A stretch of DNA of 64,000 nucleotides from NCBI RefSeq assembly GCF_007754425.1, contig NZ_CP037452.1, positions 2,889,164 through 2,953,163 on the forward strand. Direction: 5' to 3'. The translations under genes and the position numbers were made by a program. Origin of the DNA: Gimesia fumaroli. Lineage in GTDB: Bacteria; Planctomycetota; Planctomycetia; Planctomycetales; Planctomycetaceae. How positions within the stretch are numbered: the stretch's first letter is position 1; each line of letters starts with the position of its first letter. Shown here in pieces: positions 44,941 through 53,643 of the stretch. A model generated the notes under the pieces. It had not been told where the DNA came from. It was given only the letters and a program-made list of their open reading frames with translations, and did not search any database.

Positions 44941-45462
44941 ATGACACGAACCGAGAAACTGCTGACAATTTCGAAGCGCCTGATCATCATGACGGCGTGC
45001 GCGCTGTGCTTCATCGTTGCATTGTTCGCGTACACGTTGATTTACGGCGAACGCTTTCTGGCATCATGGGCCTGTTTTGGCTGTGGCCTGTTGGGGGGAT
45101 TCGTCAGTATTCAACAGCGCCTGAAACGGATCGGCGATGAAGAGTTGACGCTGCTGGCACAATCCTGGTTTCAGGTACTGCTGATTCCGGTTTACGGGGG
45201 GATCTTTGCGCTGGTGCTGTATATTGGATTTCTGAGCACGATCATCGAGGGGTCTTTGTTCCCTCAGTTTTCCAGTCCGCCGTTTTCTGAGCCGGTACCG
45301 ACGACGAAAGACATTCAGGATTTTTTTATGCAGACGTATCCCGCGACGGGAACTGATCTGGCGAAGCTGTTGTTCTGGTCGTTTCTCGCCGGTTTTTCCG
45401 AACGGTTTGTGCCTCAGGTTCTGGATCAGACACAGAAGAAAGAGACAGCGAAAGAAGCATGA
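44941..45462 (+). CDS. Uncharacterised membrane protein, partner of the next gene
   Basis: 173 residues from the ATG at 44941. Four hydrophobic segments: LIIMTACALCFIVALFAYTLI, FLASWACFGCGLLGGFVSI, VLLIPVYGGIFALVLYIGFL and LAKLLFWSFLAGFSERFV. The last, with GFSERFVPQVLD, matches a motif seen in several bacterial membrane proteins of unknown function. It is followed after 30 bp by another membrane gene on the same strand. Confidence 0.65.
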   Translation: MTRTEKLLTISKRLIIMTACALCFIVALFAYTLIYGERFLASWACFGCGLLGGFVSIQQRLKRIGDEELTLLAQSWFQVLLIPVYGGIFALVLYIGFLSTIIEGSLFPQFSSPPFSEPVPTTKDIQDFFMQTYPATGTDLAKLLFWSFLAGFSERFVPQVLDQTQKKETAKEA

Positions 45463-45492
45463 CATGGAAACCGAAATCAACAAGGATTTATC

Positions 45493-46203
45493 GTGAACGA
45501 GTCAGCTAAGGACACCAGGAAACAAAACTGGGAATACAAGCTGTTTTATAGTCTTGTGTCGATCATTCCGCTTTATCTGGTCTTTTATTTTGCGGGAGAC
45601 GTGTATTATATGCGTGGGGGCCCCGAGGAGAATCCGCCTTTCGACTTCCCTGTTCCCAACAGCGTCGATCAGCTGCTGAATGAGATGGATTTGGGATCAA
45701 TTGCCTTCAATGCGCCGACAGAGATTAATATCGATGATACTCCACAGATTCAGCTGATTCTGAGCCTGACTGACACAGCAGAACAACTGAAACAATCCAT
45801 CACCGCGGCAGGTGACAAGCTGGGCGCCAAAATTAAGGTCAGTAACAGAATGGAAGCGCGTCTGACTGGTTACCAGTTTCAAATTACGAAGGTCACTCCC
45901 GAAGTTCAGGCCGTTTCCAGAAATGAGCAGACCGAGTGGAAATGGGAAATCGAGCCGAAAGAAGCCGGTCGGCACAATTTGTATCTGACCATCAATGCGC
46001 TTCTGGAGATAGACGGTCAGAGCACTCCCCGTTCGATCAAAACGTTCGATAAACAGATCGAAGTGCATGTGACGACCACACAGTGGGCAAAACGTTTCTT
46101 TGAGAAAAACTGGCAATGGCTGTGGACGGCCCTGCTCGTGCCCGTTGTGGTATGGCTCTGGAAACGGCTCAATCATAAACCGGAAATTCCACTGGCGGAC
46201 TGA
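45493..46203 (+). CDS. Uncharacterised two-span membrane protein with external beta domain
   Basis: 236 residues from GTG, AAGGA seven bases upstream. An N-terminal helix (LFYSLVSIIPLYLVFYFAGDV) and a C-terminal helix (WLWTALLVPVVVWLWKRL) enclose an external domain with VQAVSRNEQTEWKWEIEPKEAG and LYLTINALLEIDG, a beta-sandwich-like pattern. The layout resembles 35209-35844. The paired upstream gene suggests a two-protein membrane complex (inference). Confidence 0.65.
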   Translation: MNESAKDTRKQNWEYKLFYSLVSIIPLYLVFYFAGDVYYMRGGPEENPPFDFPVPNSVDQLLNEMDLGSIAFNAPTEINIDDTPQIQLILSLTDTAEQLKQSITAAGDKLGAKIKVSNRMEARLTGYQFQITKVTPEVQAVSRNEQTEWKWEIEPKEAGRHNLYLTINALLEIDGQSTPRSIKTFDKQIEVHVTTTQWAKRFFEKNWQWLWTALLVPVVVWLWKRLNHKPEIPLAD

Positions 46204-46272
46204 GCCGGAACGCTGTCTGAAGAATTTCGTGACAATCTCAGCTTACTCAAATACAAGTAAAAGTGAGAATCG

Positions 46273-46764
46273 ATGCTGACTGACATTGGTGAATTTATTG
46301 TCGGGGCTTACCTGCAACTCATTGTTAAATGTGATTTTATTGACTACAACGTTCGGACTCCTGGTGGAGGCCAAAAAGGACTGAATGAGTTGGATGTAAT
46401 TGGTTTCAATTTTGATACAGAAACGGCCTATCTGTGCGAAGTGACGACGCATATCGGCGGTTTGTTGTACGTGAATAACCAAGAGACAATAAGTCGAATC
46501 AAAAAGAAGCATCAACATCAAAAAGCATACGCCAAACAACATTTGACAAAGTTTGCTCATCACGAATTTATGTTCTGGTCTCCTGTCGTGCCTGTCGGGT
46601 ATCTGACGAATCATCTGGAGAAAATGAAAACGCTTGATGTGATTATAAATGGTGAATACAAAAAACGCGTTGAAGAGTTGAAAACGTTAGCGAAAAATAC
46701 AACCTATGATGCGCGAAATCCGTTCTTTCGAATGTTGCAAATTATGGAACATATGAGAGACTAA
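46273..46764 (+). CDS. PD-(D/E)XK-nuclease-like protein
   Basis: 163 residues, AT-rich. GEFIVGAYLQLIVKCDFIDYNV is a typical N-terminal helix-strand unit, followed by GLNELDVIGFNFDTETAYLCEVTTHI, where D41 and E56-x-T58 stand where the D and E-x-K of PD-(D/E)XK nucleases occur. The Lys is replaced by Thr. A conserved later motif is not seen. Likely a restriction-endonuclease-like protein; it stands alone without a methylase, so a repair, defence or inactive role are all possible. Confidence 0.6.
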   Translation: MLTDIGEFIVGAYLQLIVKCDFIDYNVRTPGGGQKGLNELDVIGFNFDTETAYLCEVTTHIGGLLYVNNQETISRIKKKHQHQKAYAKQHLTKFAHHEFMFWSPVVPVGYLTNHLEKMKTLDVIINGEYKKRVEELKTLAKNTTYDARNPFFRMLQIMEHMRD

Positions 46765-46830
46765 TCACAAATCAATCAACACTTTGATTTCCTGTTATAT
46801 TGACTGAGCAAAGCGGGATCGGAGAACGTG

Positions 46831-47559
46831 ATGTCCTGTTTTGATCAGGAACAATATGACATTCGATGTGAATGGGGCCTTCCCGGCGTGGAGCAAATTG
46901 CGTCGTCTGATGTGATCGTGATCGTCGATGTGTTATCGTTCTCGACGAGTGTCGAAGTCGCGGTGGGCCGGGGAGTGACTGTGTTTCCCTATCGCTGGAA
47001 AGACGACACTGCGAAAGCCTATGCACAACAGCGTTCGGCAGAACTGGCGGGTTCGCGTAACAACGAGTCGGGCAAGTACTCGTTGGCACCCTCTTCTCTG
47101 ATTAGAGCTCACCGGGGATTGCGGCTGGTGCTTCCCTCTCCCAACGGTTCTGCTCTCTCTTTCGAGGCGATGTCGCATGGTGCCGTCGTGTTCGCGGGCA
47201 GTTTAAGGAATGCGACGGCCGTTGCCAGCGAGGCACAAGCAGTCGGCCAGCGAATCACAGTCATTCCGGCAGGGGAACGATGGCCCGATGGTTCATTGCG
47301 CCCCGCGATTGAAGATTTGATCGGTGCGGGAGCGATTATCAAACAGCTAAAGGGAACGCGCTCCCCAGAATCGTCTGTGGCTGTCGCTGCTTTTGAGGAG
47401 GCAGCGGCACAATTGCAAAACCGTTTATTCTCCTGTTCGTCGGGACGCGAACTGATAGCACGTGGTTTTGTTGATGATGTTGAAATCGCTGCGGAACTTA
47501 ACGTGAGTCGTGTTGTTCCGAAGCTGGTTGATCAAGCATTTGTTGCAGAACTTCGCTAG
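46831..47559 (+). CDS. 2-phosphosulfolactate phosphatase-like protein (ComB family)
   Basis: 242 residues from the ATG at 46831 (GGAG six bases upstream). DVIVIVDVLSFSTSVEVAVGRG (about 28-49) and LVLPSPNGSALSF with the SPNG substrate loop are family landmarks; VIPAGERWPDGSLRPAIEDLIGAG completes it. ComB acts in coenzyme M biosynthesis in archaea, but in bacteria it occurs without that pathway and the natural substrate is unclear. No other coenzyme M gene is visible here. Confidence 0.85.
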   Translation: MSCFDQEQYDIRCEWGLPGVEQIASSDVIVIVDVLSFSTSVEVAVGRGVTVFPYRWKDDTAKAYAQQRSAELAGSRNNESGKYSLAPSSLIRAHRGLRLVLPSPNGSALSFEAMSHGAVVFAGSLRNATAVASEAQAVGQRITVIPAGERWPDGSLRPAIEDLIGAGAIIKQLKGTRSPESSVAVAAFEEAAAQLQNRLFSCSSGRELIARGFVDDVEIAAELNVSRVVPKLVDQAFVAELR

Positions 47560-47978
47560 CCGACATGATTGATGAGGCGTTCAAAAATTGCAGATACGCG
47601 GGGACCGTCTCCGATTCTGCTTTGCCCCTGAACTGGATTCTCACTGAATTTCACTTTTTTAGACAGGATCAGTGCAAAACTGGTTGACGATAGGGGGAAT
47701 CGTTGACTATATTGGTGAAACTGAGACTCAGTGTCAGTTTTGTTTCTGGGTGTCATGTGTTCGTAGGTTTATTATCCGGGATAGCCCGCAAAGGTATTTT
47801 GGTTGTACCAGTGTCTTCGAGACGGCTGAGAAGTCGATTTTCTTTTTCCGTCCACTGCAGTCACATTCACAACCACTTCTATCAGTAGCCAGCCAATCAC
47901 TCCGGTGGACTTTTCACTTCCTGGTTGGAAGTGAATTTCTATCACTTATCTGGTTTCTGTTAGAAGGAGATACCAACT
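47560..47978 (+). other. Leader region of the first DUF1559 gene
   Basis: 419 bp without gene or A/B/C repeat. It ends with AAGGAG at 47965-47970, a strong ribosome site for the following gene. A small perfect palindrome CTGAGACTCAG lies near 47728. Promoter elements could not be assigned. Confidence 0.45.
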
Positions 47979-48962
47979 ATGTTGTCTCGTACAACAACGC
48001 GTCTGGCTCGTTCCAGATCACACAAACGTTCCGCTTTTACATTGATTGAATTACTCGTTGTGATTGCAATCATTGCGATTCTGATTGCTTTACTCCTGCC
48101 TGCGGTACAACAGGCCCGTGAAGCGGCCCGTCGTTCTCAGTGCAAGAATAATCTGAAGCAGATTACTCTGGCGACGCACATGTTCCATGATACGTTCAAT
48201 GTGTTTCCGTATGCCATTTCAGATTATACGGTAACCGCTGATCTTTCTGATCCTGATAACCTTCCCTCTTCAACCTGGGTCACGGGGCATATTCAGATCA
48301 TGCCTTATCTGGAGCAGGATGCCGTTGCCAGTCGCTGGGATAAGGAAGAAAGACGGAACAGTACAAATGACACAGACGGTGATGGATATACCAACGCAAT
48401 GCTGGTTCAGATGCTGGTCCCTACCTTTCTGTGTCCGTCCATGCCCTTACCAGGGCCCTTGCCAGAAAACCGGGCTCCCTGCAGTTATATTTTTTCTTCT
48501 GGAACTGCCCCCACGTCAGACCTGCATTATGCCAGTTACTATGGTTTACCTGAACCAGTCTATGACGGCGCGATTATTCCGCGCATCCTGAATCCGAAGA
48601 AATCGACCGTTCCAAGCTTTGAGAAAAAAACGAAAATGCGTGACATTACGGATGGGACCACGAATACATTCCTGTTAGGAGAAATCGATCATTCACCAGC
48701 GGGAGTACCCGATACATCCGGAGATGTTGTGGGTGGCGTCTGGGCTTATGGCTATGCCGGTTTTTCTTATGGTTCTACAGGTACCCGGTTAAATCTTCAT
48801 GATGGTACGACGACGTATGGTGTCTTCCGCAGTCAGCACCCTGGTGGCGCCCACTTTGCGATGGTTGATGGCTCGGTTCACTTTATCTCTGAGAATATCA
48901 ACAGCGATTTGTACAAGAGCTTATCGACTCGCGCCGGTGGTGAAGTTGTGGAATTCCCATAG
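47979..48962 (+). CDS. DUF1559 prepilin-like protein with H-X9-DG tail (copy 1)
   Basis: 327 residues, strong ribosome site. After a basic leader, [18 protein letters not shown] is a type IV prepilin cleavage and methylation motif (FTLIE, Glu at +5), followed by [20 protein letters not shown], the DUF1559 signature. The C-terminal [17 protein letters not shown] has the H-X9-DG motif. These abundant planctomycete proteins are thought to form pseudopilus-like surface structures; function unproven. A terminator and a small lipoprotein gene follow. Confidence 0.95.
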   Translation: MLSRTTTRLARSRSHKRSAFTLIELLVVIAIIAILIALLLPAVQQAREAARRSQCKNNLKQITLATHMFHDTFNVFPYAISDYTVTADLSDPDNLPSSTWVTGHIQIMPYLEQDAVASRWDKEERRNSTNDTDGDGYTNAMLVQMLVPTFLCPSMPLPGPLPENRAPCSYIFSSGTAPTSDLHYASYYGLPEPVYDGAIIPRILNPKKSTVPSFEKKTKMRDITDGTTNTFLLGEIDHSPAGVPDTSGDVVGGVWAYGYAGFSYGSTGTRLNLHDGTTTYGVFRSQHPGGAHFAMVDGSVHFISENINSDLYKSLSTRAGGEVVEFP

Positions 48963-48979
48963 AGAAACTTCTTCCTGTC

Positions 48980-49023
48980 GCACGCGACCAAATCAATATC
49001 CAGATGGTCGCGTGCTTTTTTTT
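48980..49023 (+). terminator. Intrinsic terminator after the first DUF1559 gene
   Basis: GCACGCGACCA (48980-48990) pairs perfectly with TGGTCGCGTGC (49005-49015), followed by eight T. The next gene's ribosome site lies only 12 bases beyond, so partial read-through could set the DUF1559-to-lipoprotein ratio. Confidence 0.92.
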
Positions 49024-49045
49024 ATGTGATATTCAGGAGTTGGCA

Positions 49046-49348
49046 ATGTTTCGTGTCTTGTGTCTGATCATAATTTTAATTCCCATTCTGTCTACTGGTT
49101 GTGGTGGTTCTTCGGGGGCAAATATTGAAGTAGGAGTACCAGCGGATATTCCTCCACCTGCTCCGCTTGCTGTAGATGAGTGGAAAGCGATGACGGATCT
49201 GAACCAGAAGTATGAGATCTCAACACTCGAGCGGTTGAGAGCCAGTGATCCTTCGCTGGAAAGCGAGAAAGCGTGGGAGAAATTTATGAAGGAGGTCGTG
49301 GGCCCGCAAATGAAAAAGGAAAAACCGCGACCAAAGGAATCGATCTAA
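49046..49348 (+). CDS. Small lipoprotein paired with DUF1559 copy 1
   Basis: 100 residues from the ATG at 49046, AGGAG six bases upstream. The signal MFRVLCLIIILIPILSTGC has the lipobox LSTGC. The mature part is proline-rich, then helical and charged (AMTDLNQKYEISTLERLRAS), unlike the transthyretin-like lipoproteins that accompany the other two DUF1559 genes. Function unknown. Confidence 0.8.
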   Translation: MFRVLCLIIILIPILSTGCGGSSGANIEVGVPADIPPPAPLAVDEWKAMTDLNQKYEISTLERLRASDPSLESEKAWEKFMKEVVGPQMKKEKPRPKESI

Positions 49349-49382
49349 CCGCTGCTGTGACATTGGATCGACGAATCCAGGC

Positions 49383-49416
49383 AACTGTGGGGCTGCTTTA
49401 GTCCCGCAGTTTTTTT
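49383..49416 (+). terminator. Intrinsic terminator after the small lipoprotein
   Basis: AACTGTGGG (49383-49391) pairs with CCCGCAGTT (49403-49411) with one G-T pair, followed by a seven-T run. Confidence 0.8.
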
Positions 49417-49609
49417 ATGCTATTCTGAAGTCGTTTTGAATGTGAATGAGTTTGCGCGACGGTTTTTCAGGAAGCTTGACTGCAGAGTTGATACTAATAA
49501 TGCGCACATTGTTGACATCAGAACATGATTTGCCATAATGTTTTTTTGTTCGGGTCCAGGTGTGTATTCAGGTTTCTTTCCTTGAGGCGGGTTGGCGAAA
49601 GGTGCGGCG

Positions 49610-50416
49610 ATGATTATTTACGGCTCTCGAATGTACTTCAAAGAAAATGTAGTGAACTCGCAGGGCACGTGTGAGCATTGCGGTCACTATACAAGCCAGA
49701 CCAGTTACGAGGCACGCAAGTTCGGGCACATTTATTTTATCCCGCTGTTTCCGGCCGGACCCCGTTCCCAAATTTTAAACGAGTGCGGGAAATGTGGGAT
49801 GGGCACGCATATTCCGCTGGAGCAGATGGAGCCGATCCGGGAAGACATTCGCGGCAATTTCAAGAACTGGATCGAACAGGTTCAGAGCGGCAAAAATGAG
49901 ATTCATCTGGATGACGATCCCGAGCCGATTAACGTCGGGCTTTTGTTTTCGGGGGCGCTGGAGAACCTGTATCTGCTGCAGGAAATCGATGATGCAAATT
50001 CGATTCTCGCCGTTTTGAAATCGCAGGAGATGCATCACGAAGCGGAAATCGTTTCGGCCCGCTGGCATGAAATTCAGGGAAATCTGGATCGTGCCGTCCA
50101 AAGCTATCAGGCCGCTCACGAATTGAGCCCGGAAGATATTTTTATTCTCTATCGAATCGGAAAAATGGAACGATTGATGGGAAAAACCGGCAAAGCGATG
50201 CAGGCGTTTGAAAAGTGCCTGTCGATTGAGCCGGATAATCTGGATGTGATTATTGAGATCGCCGGCATTCATGAAAACGCGAATGACTATCCCAAGATTG
50301 TGGAAACCTACGACAAGATTTACGATTTGCGGCCTGATCTCGTTTCCGAAAAAGGAATGAAGAAGGTGTATAAAAAAGCGTGTAAGAAATCAGGAGTGGA
50401 AGGCAAGTATCAGTAA
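49610..50416 (+). CDS. Zinc-ribbon and TPR-repeat protein
   Basis: 268 residues from the ATG at 49610 (AAAGG seven bases upstream). The N-terminal CEHCGHYTSQTSYEARKFG and CGKCGM pairs form a zinc-ribbon (about 21-68) around FGHIYFIPLFPAGPRSQ. From about 125, TPR helices follow: VSARWHEIQGNLDRAVQSYQ, FILYRIGKMERLMGKTGKAM and IIEIAGIHENANDYPKIVET. A scaffold or regulatory role in the cytoplasm is inferred. The next gene starts 75 bp downstream on the same strand. Confidence 0.82.
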   Translation: MIIYGSRMYFKENVVNSQGTCEHCGHYTSQTSYEARKFGHIYFIPLFPAGPRSQILNECGKCGMGTHIPLEQMEPIREDIRGNFKNWIEQVQSGKNEIHLDDDPEPINVGLLFSGALENLYLLQEIDDANSILAVLKSQEMHHEAEIVSARWHEIQGNLDRAVQSYQAAHELSPEDIFILYRIGKMERLMGKTGKAMQAFEKCLSIEPDNLDVIIEIAGIHENANDYPKIVETYDKIYDLRPDLVSEKGMKKVYKKACKKSGVEGKYQ

Positions 50417-50491
50417 TGCTTCCATGCCTGATGTGTTGATGAAGATTCAAAGAAGAGCGCATCTACTTCAGTCCTTGATGGAAATGAGGAA

Positions 50492-51025
50492 ATGGTTCCC
50501 GAAGAAAAACGAAATCCAAGACGGAAACGAAAACGCAGGCCGGTTGCAGGAAAAGACGAGGCGAACAAAGCGAGCAGGCCTTCGACCAGACCAAAGAAGA
50601 AACGGAAGAAACAAGAGGACGATGAACCATCAACTCATAAAGTGATCGGAATGTTGATGGTGGCGATTGCGTTATTTGGCTGGGCGTGTGCGGCGGCCGC
50701 GTATGCGCATGCGGAAGAAGGCTGGCGAGCCAATGAAGCAGAGCGCTTTATCGAAGAGAATTCCACCGATGATCTGGACGAAACCCGGTTTGCCAGACGC
50801 AATCGCGTCCGGGGGGCCATGGTCAAAACAGTGTTTGTTGCATTGAAGGATTTCGTCTGGAATGCCTTCCGCCAGATTCCGAATGCGTTTTCGGTGATCG
50901 CCTTTAACTTCAAGCATCGTCTCTGGCTGATCATTCTGTTTGGCTGCCTGGAAGGTGCCGCCGTGGGATTAGGCTATCTTATGGAGAAAGTGGGCGAGAG
51001 TTTTACGGAAACGCCTAAGTATTAG
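50492..51025 (+). CDS. Uncharacterised membrane protein with basic N-terminal tail
   Basis: 177 residues. The first 45 residues are highly basic (RRKRKRRPVAGKDE, RPKKKRKKQEDDE), then one helix (VIGMLMVAIALFGWACAAAAY) and a second near the C-terminus (LWLIILFGCLEGAAVGLGYL). The basic tail could bind nucleic acid or phospholipid. No family recognised. Confidence 0.65.
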   Translation: MVPEEKRNPRRKRKRRPVAGKDEANKASRPSTRPKKKRKKQEDDEPSTHKVIGMLMVAIALFGWACAAAAYAHAEEGWRANEAERFIEENSTDDLDETRFARRNRVRGAMVKTVFVALKDFVWNAFRQIPNAFSVIAFNFKHRLWLIILFGCLEGAAVGLGYLMEKVGESFTETPKY

Positions 51026-51119
51026 CAGCCTGAAATCATGTATTGTATTTCACAGGATGCCGTTGAGCGATTGTCAAACGCCCAAGTGGCGAAGCCTGTT
51101 TGCGTTCGATTCTGTGTTC

Positions 51120-51258
51120 GTAGGGTGCGGACCCATGTGTCCGCCCGCCTGGTGATTTTCGATGTGGGAGTCCCCTCGCGAAGGCATCGGCAAACACGTT
51201 CGAATTGTTTCATGTTAAACACGTCATTTCCACGGGTAAGCATATAAGGACGCCCCTG
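51120..51258 (+). repeat. Family B element, partly decayed
   Basis: GTAG foot at 51120; left stem CGGAC / GTCCG with extension and a 2-nt bulge. The right hairpin is eroded. The 51026-51426 gap holds this element and a degenerate family A hairpin. Confidence 0.7.
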
Positions 51259-51288
51259 CTTTTCCTATTGCAGTTGCTGTTTCTCGAT

Positions 51289-51314
51289 CACTGTCAGCAA
51301 GTTAACAGCGACAC
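51289..51314 (-). repeat. Degenerate family A hairpin
   Basis: CACTGTCAG with a GCAAG loop and a mismatched second arm GTTAACAGCG. Confidence 0.5.
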
Positions 51315-51426
51315 ATCGGTCGCTGGTAGAACAATCTACCGAACTTTTTTCGTTCTCTTGTGTCTGTTCAGAATGTGAGAACTATTACTATTTTATTCTC
51401 TTATTTATGATCGAAAGAACAGACTC

Positions 51427-51735
51427 ATGCGGGTTTATCTGGACGATGAACGACAGGCGCCGCCGGGCTGGCGGCAGGTACGTTGGCCTCAAGAAGCGAT
51501 TTCCTTGCTCAAAACAGACACGGTGCGAGAGATCAGTCTCGACCATGACCTGGGCGATGACGCACGGGGAACCGGCTATGATGTGCTGCTCTGGATTGAA
51601 GAAACCGTTGCGACCAGTGATTTCGATCCCCCCGTGATCCAGGTGCATACTGCCAACCCCCCTGCCCGCAATCGCATGACGGCTGCAGTGGCAGCCATCA
51701 ATCGACTGGCAGAACGCTGTCGCGGAGCGGATTGA
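51427..51735 (+). CDS. cREC-like (cyclic-phosphate processing receiver) domain protein
   Basis: 102 residues. MRVYLDDERQAPPGWRQVRWP and SLDHDLGDDARGTGYDVLLWIEE match remembered landmarks of the cREC domain, a receiver-like fold with acidic D6-D7 and the DHDLGDD loop for metal binding. GTGYD is also typical. The domain has been linked computationally to nucleotide-based signalling or phosphate ester processing. It stands alone between family A/B repeats. The function is not established. Confidence 0.8.
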   Translation: MRVYLDDERQAPPGWRQVRWPQEAISLLKTDTVREISLDHDLGDDARGTGYDVLLWIEETVATSDFDPPVIQVHTANPPARNRMTAAVAAINRLAERCRGAD

Positions 51736-51771
51736 CTCGTTCCAAGTTAGTTCGCGTTCAATCTCGTTTTT

Positions 51772-51910
51772 GTAGGGTGCGGACCGATGTGTCCGCCCGC
51801 CTGGTGAGTTTCGGTGTTGGAGTTCCCTTGCAAAGGGACCGGCAAACGCGTTTGAATGAGTTCACGCGAAGTGAGTCAACCCGACGGGGAGACACATGGG
51901 TCTCCCCCTT
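51772..51910 (+). repeat. Family B element
   Basis: GTAG foot, left stem with CGGAC / GTCCG, right hairpin GGGGAGAC / GTCTCCCC ending CTTC. It lies directly behind the 3' end of the sialidase-like gene. Confidence 0.78.
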
Positions 51911-51931
51911 CTTTGAGGTGTTAGGAAGTGA

Positions 51932-53074
51932 TTAATGATCCGACTTGAGCGGCAGGTCGTCCAACTTGAAACGGACAGAGACAACCGAATTTTTGGCGGC
52001 GTCATCACGGTATTTGACATAGGTGGTCGCGACGATCGTTCCGTCCGGCAGAAGTTCGACGCCCGGGTAGCCACAGTCGCCTTTGCGTCCGTAATGGTGT
52101 AACAGTTTGATGCGATACTTGCCGTCTCGACCGTTAATAATGTCATCGTAGGTGCCGACCCAGGCGACAAAATGGCCGCGGGTGGAACTGCCGGGAGCCT
52201 GATCGCGAAAACAGACGACCAACTGACCATCTTTCGTGAAGACCTCTTTGTGTCGATCGCCGGTTAATCCCCAAGGGGTGTCGACGGGCTTCGTCCAGGT
52301 TTTTCCTTCGTCATTGCTGAACATCATCAGGCTGCGGCCTTTGTGTGTATTTTCTCGCATCAGGCAACAAAGCTGCTTTCCATCCGGACTGCGGAAGACA
52401 CAGGGTTCGCACGGGTTTTTTCCTTCCACTTTGGCGACCACATGCGGTTTGGACCAGGTGAAGCCGCCATCAGCAGAGATGGTTTGTAAGACCTCCAGCG
52501 GGGCACGATCTTTGCCATCGGGCCCTTTATGATACAGGCCCAGGTAGCGCCCGTCTTCTAATTGCACCATACTGCTGAACGTCATCACGCAGGGAAAACC
52601 AAGTGGCGGCATTTCTTTCCAGGTCTTGCCGTCGTCTTCACTCATGATGCTGGGCATGCCAGGGCCGCCTCGTTTTCCTTTTGCCGCGGAGAAGACCCAG
52701 AGCCGTGCTTTGCCCGCTGGATCAACCATGCGGTAGATGCTGGGGCAATTCTGATGGGTGGTGTAGCCGGCGGGTAATGTTTGATCGACTCGCTGCCAGG
52801 TTTTTCCCCCATCAGTGCTGCGTGCCATTGGGCCGGCTGAACCGCCGTGATTGACACACCAGACACAGAACAGGGTTTTCTGATCGGGCATCAGTAGCGT
52901 GGTCGGGTGCCCCTGATAGACTTTAGGAGTTCCAGCGGCGATGACTGTTTGCCGGTCTGCCTGTTGGGAGACATCGACCAATGGTAGTGGGTCTGCGGCG
53001 TTGAGGTTGATCTGGGAACCGCCGATTGCGAGCAGTGTCAGCAACAGTGTCGGGAGCGAGCACAGGGGTTTCAT
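51932..53074 (-). CDS. Exported sialidase-like BNR-repeat propeller protein
   Basis: 380 residues with a signal peptide ([20 protein letters not shown]). At least four Asp-boxes are seen: [27 protein letters not shown] and SNDEGKTWT, one per blade of a six-bladed sialidase propeller. An arginine triad cannot be assigned with confidence, so sialic acid cleavage is only one option; many planctomycete members act on other glycans. A transthyretin-like lipoprotein and a DUF1559 gene lie upstream on the same strand. Confidence 0.88.
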   Translation of the reverse strand: MKPLCSLPTLLLTLLAIGGSQINLNAADPLPLVDVSQQADRQTVIAAGTPKVYQGHPTTLLMPDQKTLFCVWCVNHGGSAGPMARSTDGGKTWQRVDQTLPAGYTTHQNCPSIYRMVDPAGKARLWVFSAAKGKRGGPGMPSIMSEDDGKTWKEMPPLGFPCVMTFSSMVQLEDGRYLGLYHKGPDGKDRAPLEVLQTISADGGFTWSKPHVVAKVEGKNPCEPCVFRSPDGKQLCCLMRENTHKGRSLMMFSNDEGKTWTKPVDTPWGLTGDRHKEVFTKDGQLVVCFRDQAPGSSTRGHFVAWVGTYDDIINGRDGKYRIKLLHHYGRKGDCGYPGVELLPDGTIVATTYVKYRDDAAKNSVVSVRFKLDDLPLKSDH

Positions 53075-53152
53075 AGGTGGGTTTTCCTTTGTATTGAAAA
53101 GGGAAATATTTGTCAGGTAGGAGCTTAAGATTCAAGCAGGCCAGTTTAATGT

Positions 53153-53578
53153 TTATGGTTTCAAGTCAAAATCGATTTCAAGCGGATCGGAACTCGCTTT
53201 GATGTCTGCAGTGAGTTCGGTTTTCTCATTATAACGCGCGGGCAGGTATTGTCTGGTGGGAATCTCTTCCGGGCCGCCATCGGCCACGATTTTCACGTTG
53301 GCCTCAGGGCGTTCGGCTGTGATTTTGACCTGACAGGAGCCAATGGGCACGCCCCCTTTATTTTCGACGCGATATGAGCCGTCTGTGATCGTGGCACCGG
53401 CCTGGGGGGCTTCCCTGCCTGCCGCGGGGAGAAACCAGATCTGGCCTTGTGAAACCGGTTTACCTTCGAAGGTGACCTTACCTGTGACGATGGCCCGATC
53501 CGGACCTGTGTCGGCACTGCCGCAGCCTGCCAGGGAAAGACTCAGCGCACATGCGATTGTCATGAAACGATGTTTCAT
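53153..53578 (-). CDS. Lipoprotein with carboxypeptidase-regulatory-like (transthyretin-like) domain
   Basis: 141 residues. The signal ends in lipobox SLAGC. VTGKVTFEGKPVSQGQIWFLPA and GSYRVENKGGVPIGSCQVKI are the repeated strands of a transthyretin-like fold, and LPARYNEKTELTADI ends it. The same domain and ending (LPAKYNTKTELEADV) are found in the lipoprotein at 57777-58223, also next to DUF1559. Probably a surface partner of the DUF1559 protein (inference). Confidence 0.88.
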   Translation of the reverse strand: MKHRFMTIACALSLSLAGCGSADTGPDRAIVTGKVTFEGKPVSQGQIWFLPAAGREAPQAGATITDGSYRVENKGGVPIGSCQVKITAERPEANVKIVADGGPEEIPTRQYLPARYNEKTELTADIKASSDPLEIDFDLKP

Positions 53579-53643
53579 TGGTACGTTCCTCGTTGATGTC
53601 TTTAGAAATGTCGTTGTACAAAAAACATGAGCCGCGGGGCTGA

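Noticed and set aside
46831-47559. Coenzyme M pathway evidence
   Set aside because: Only the ComB-like gene is present; no ComA, ComC or ComD-E homologue is visible nearby.
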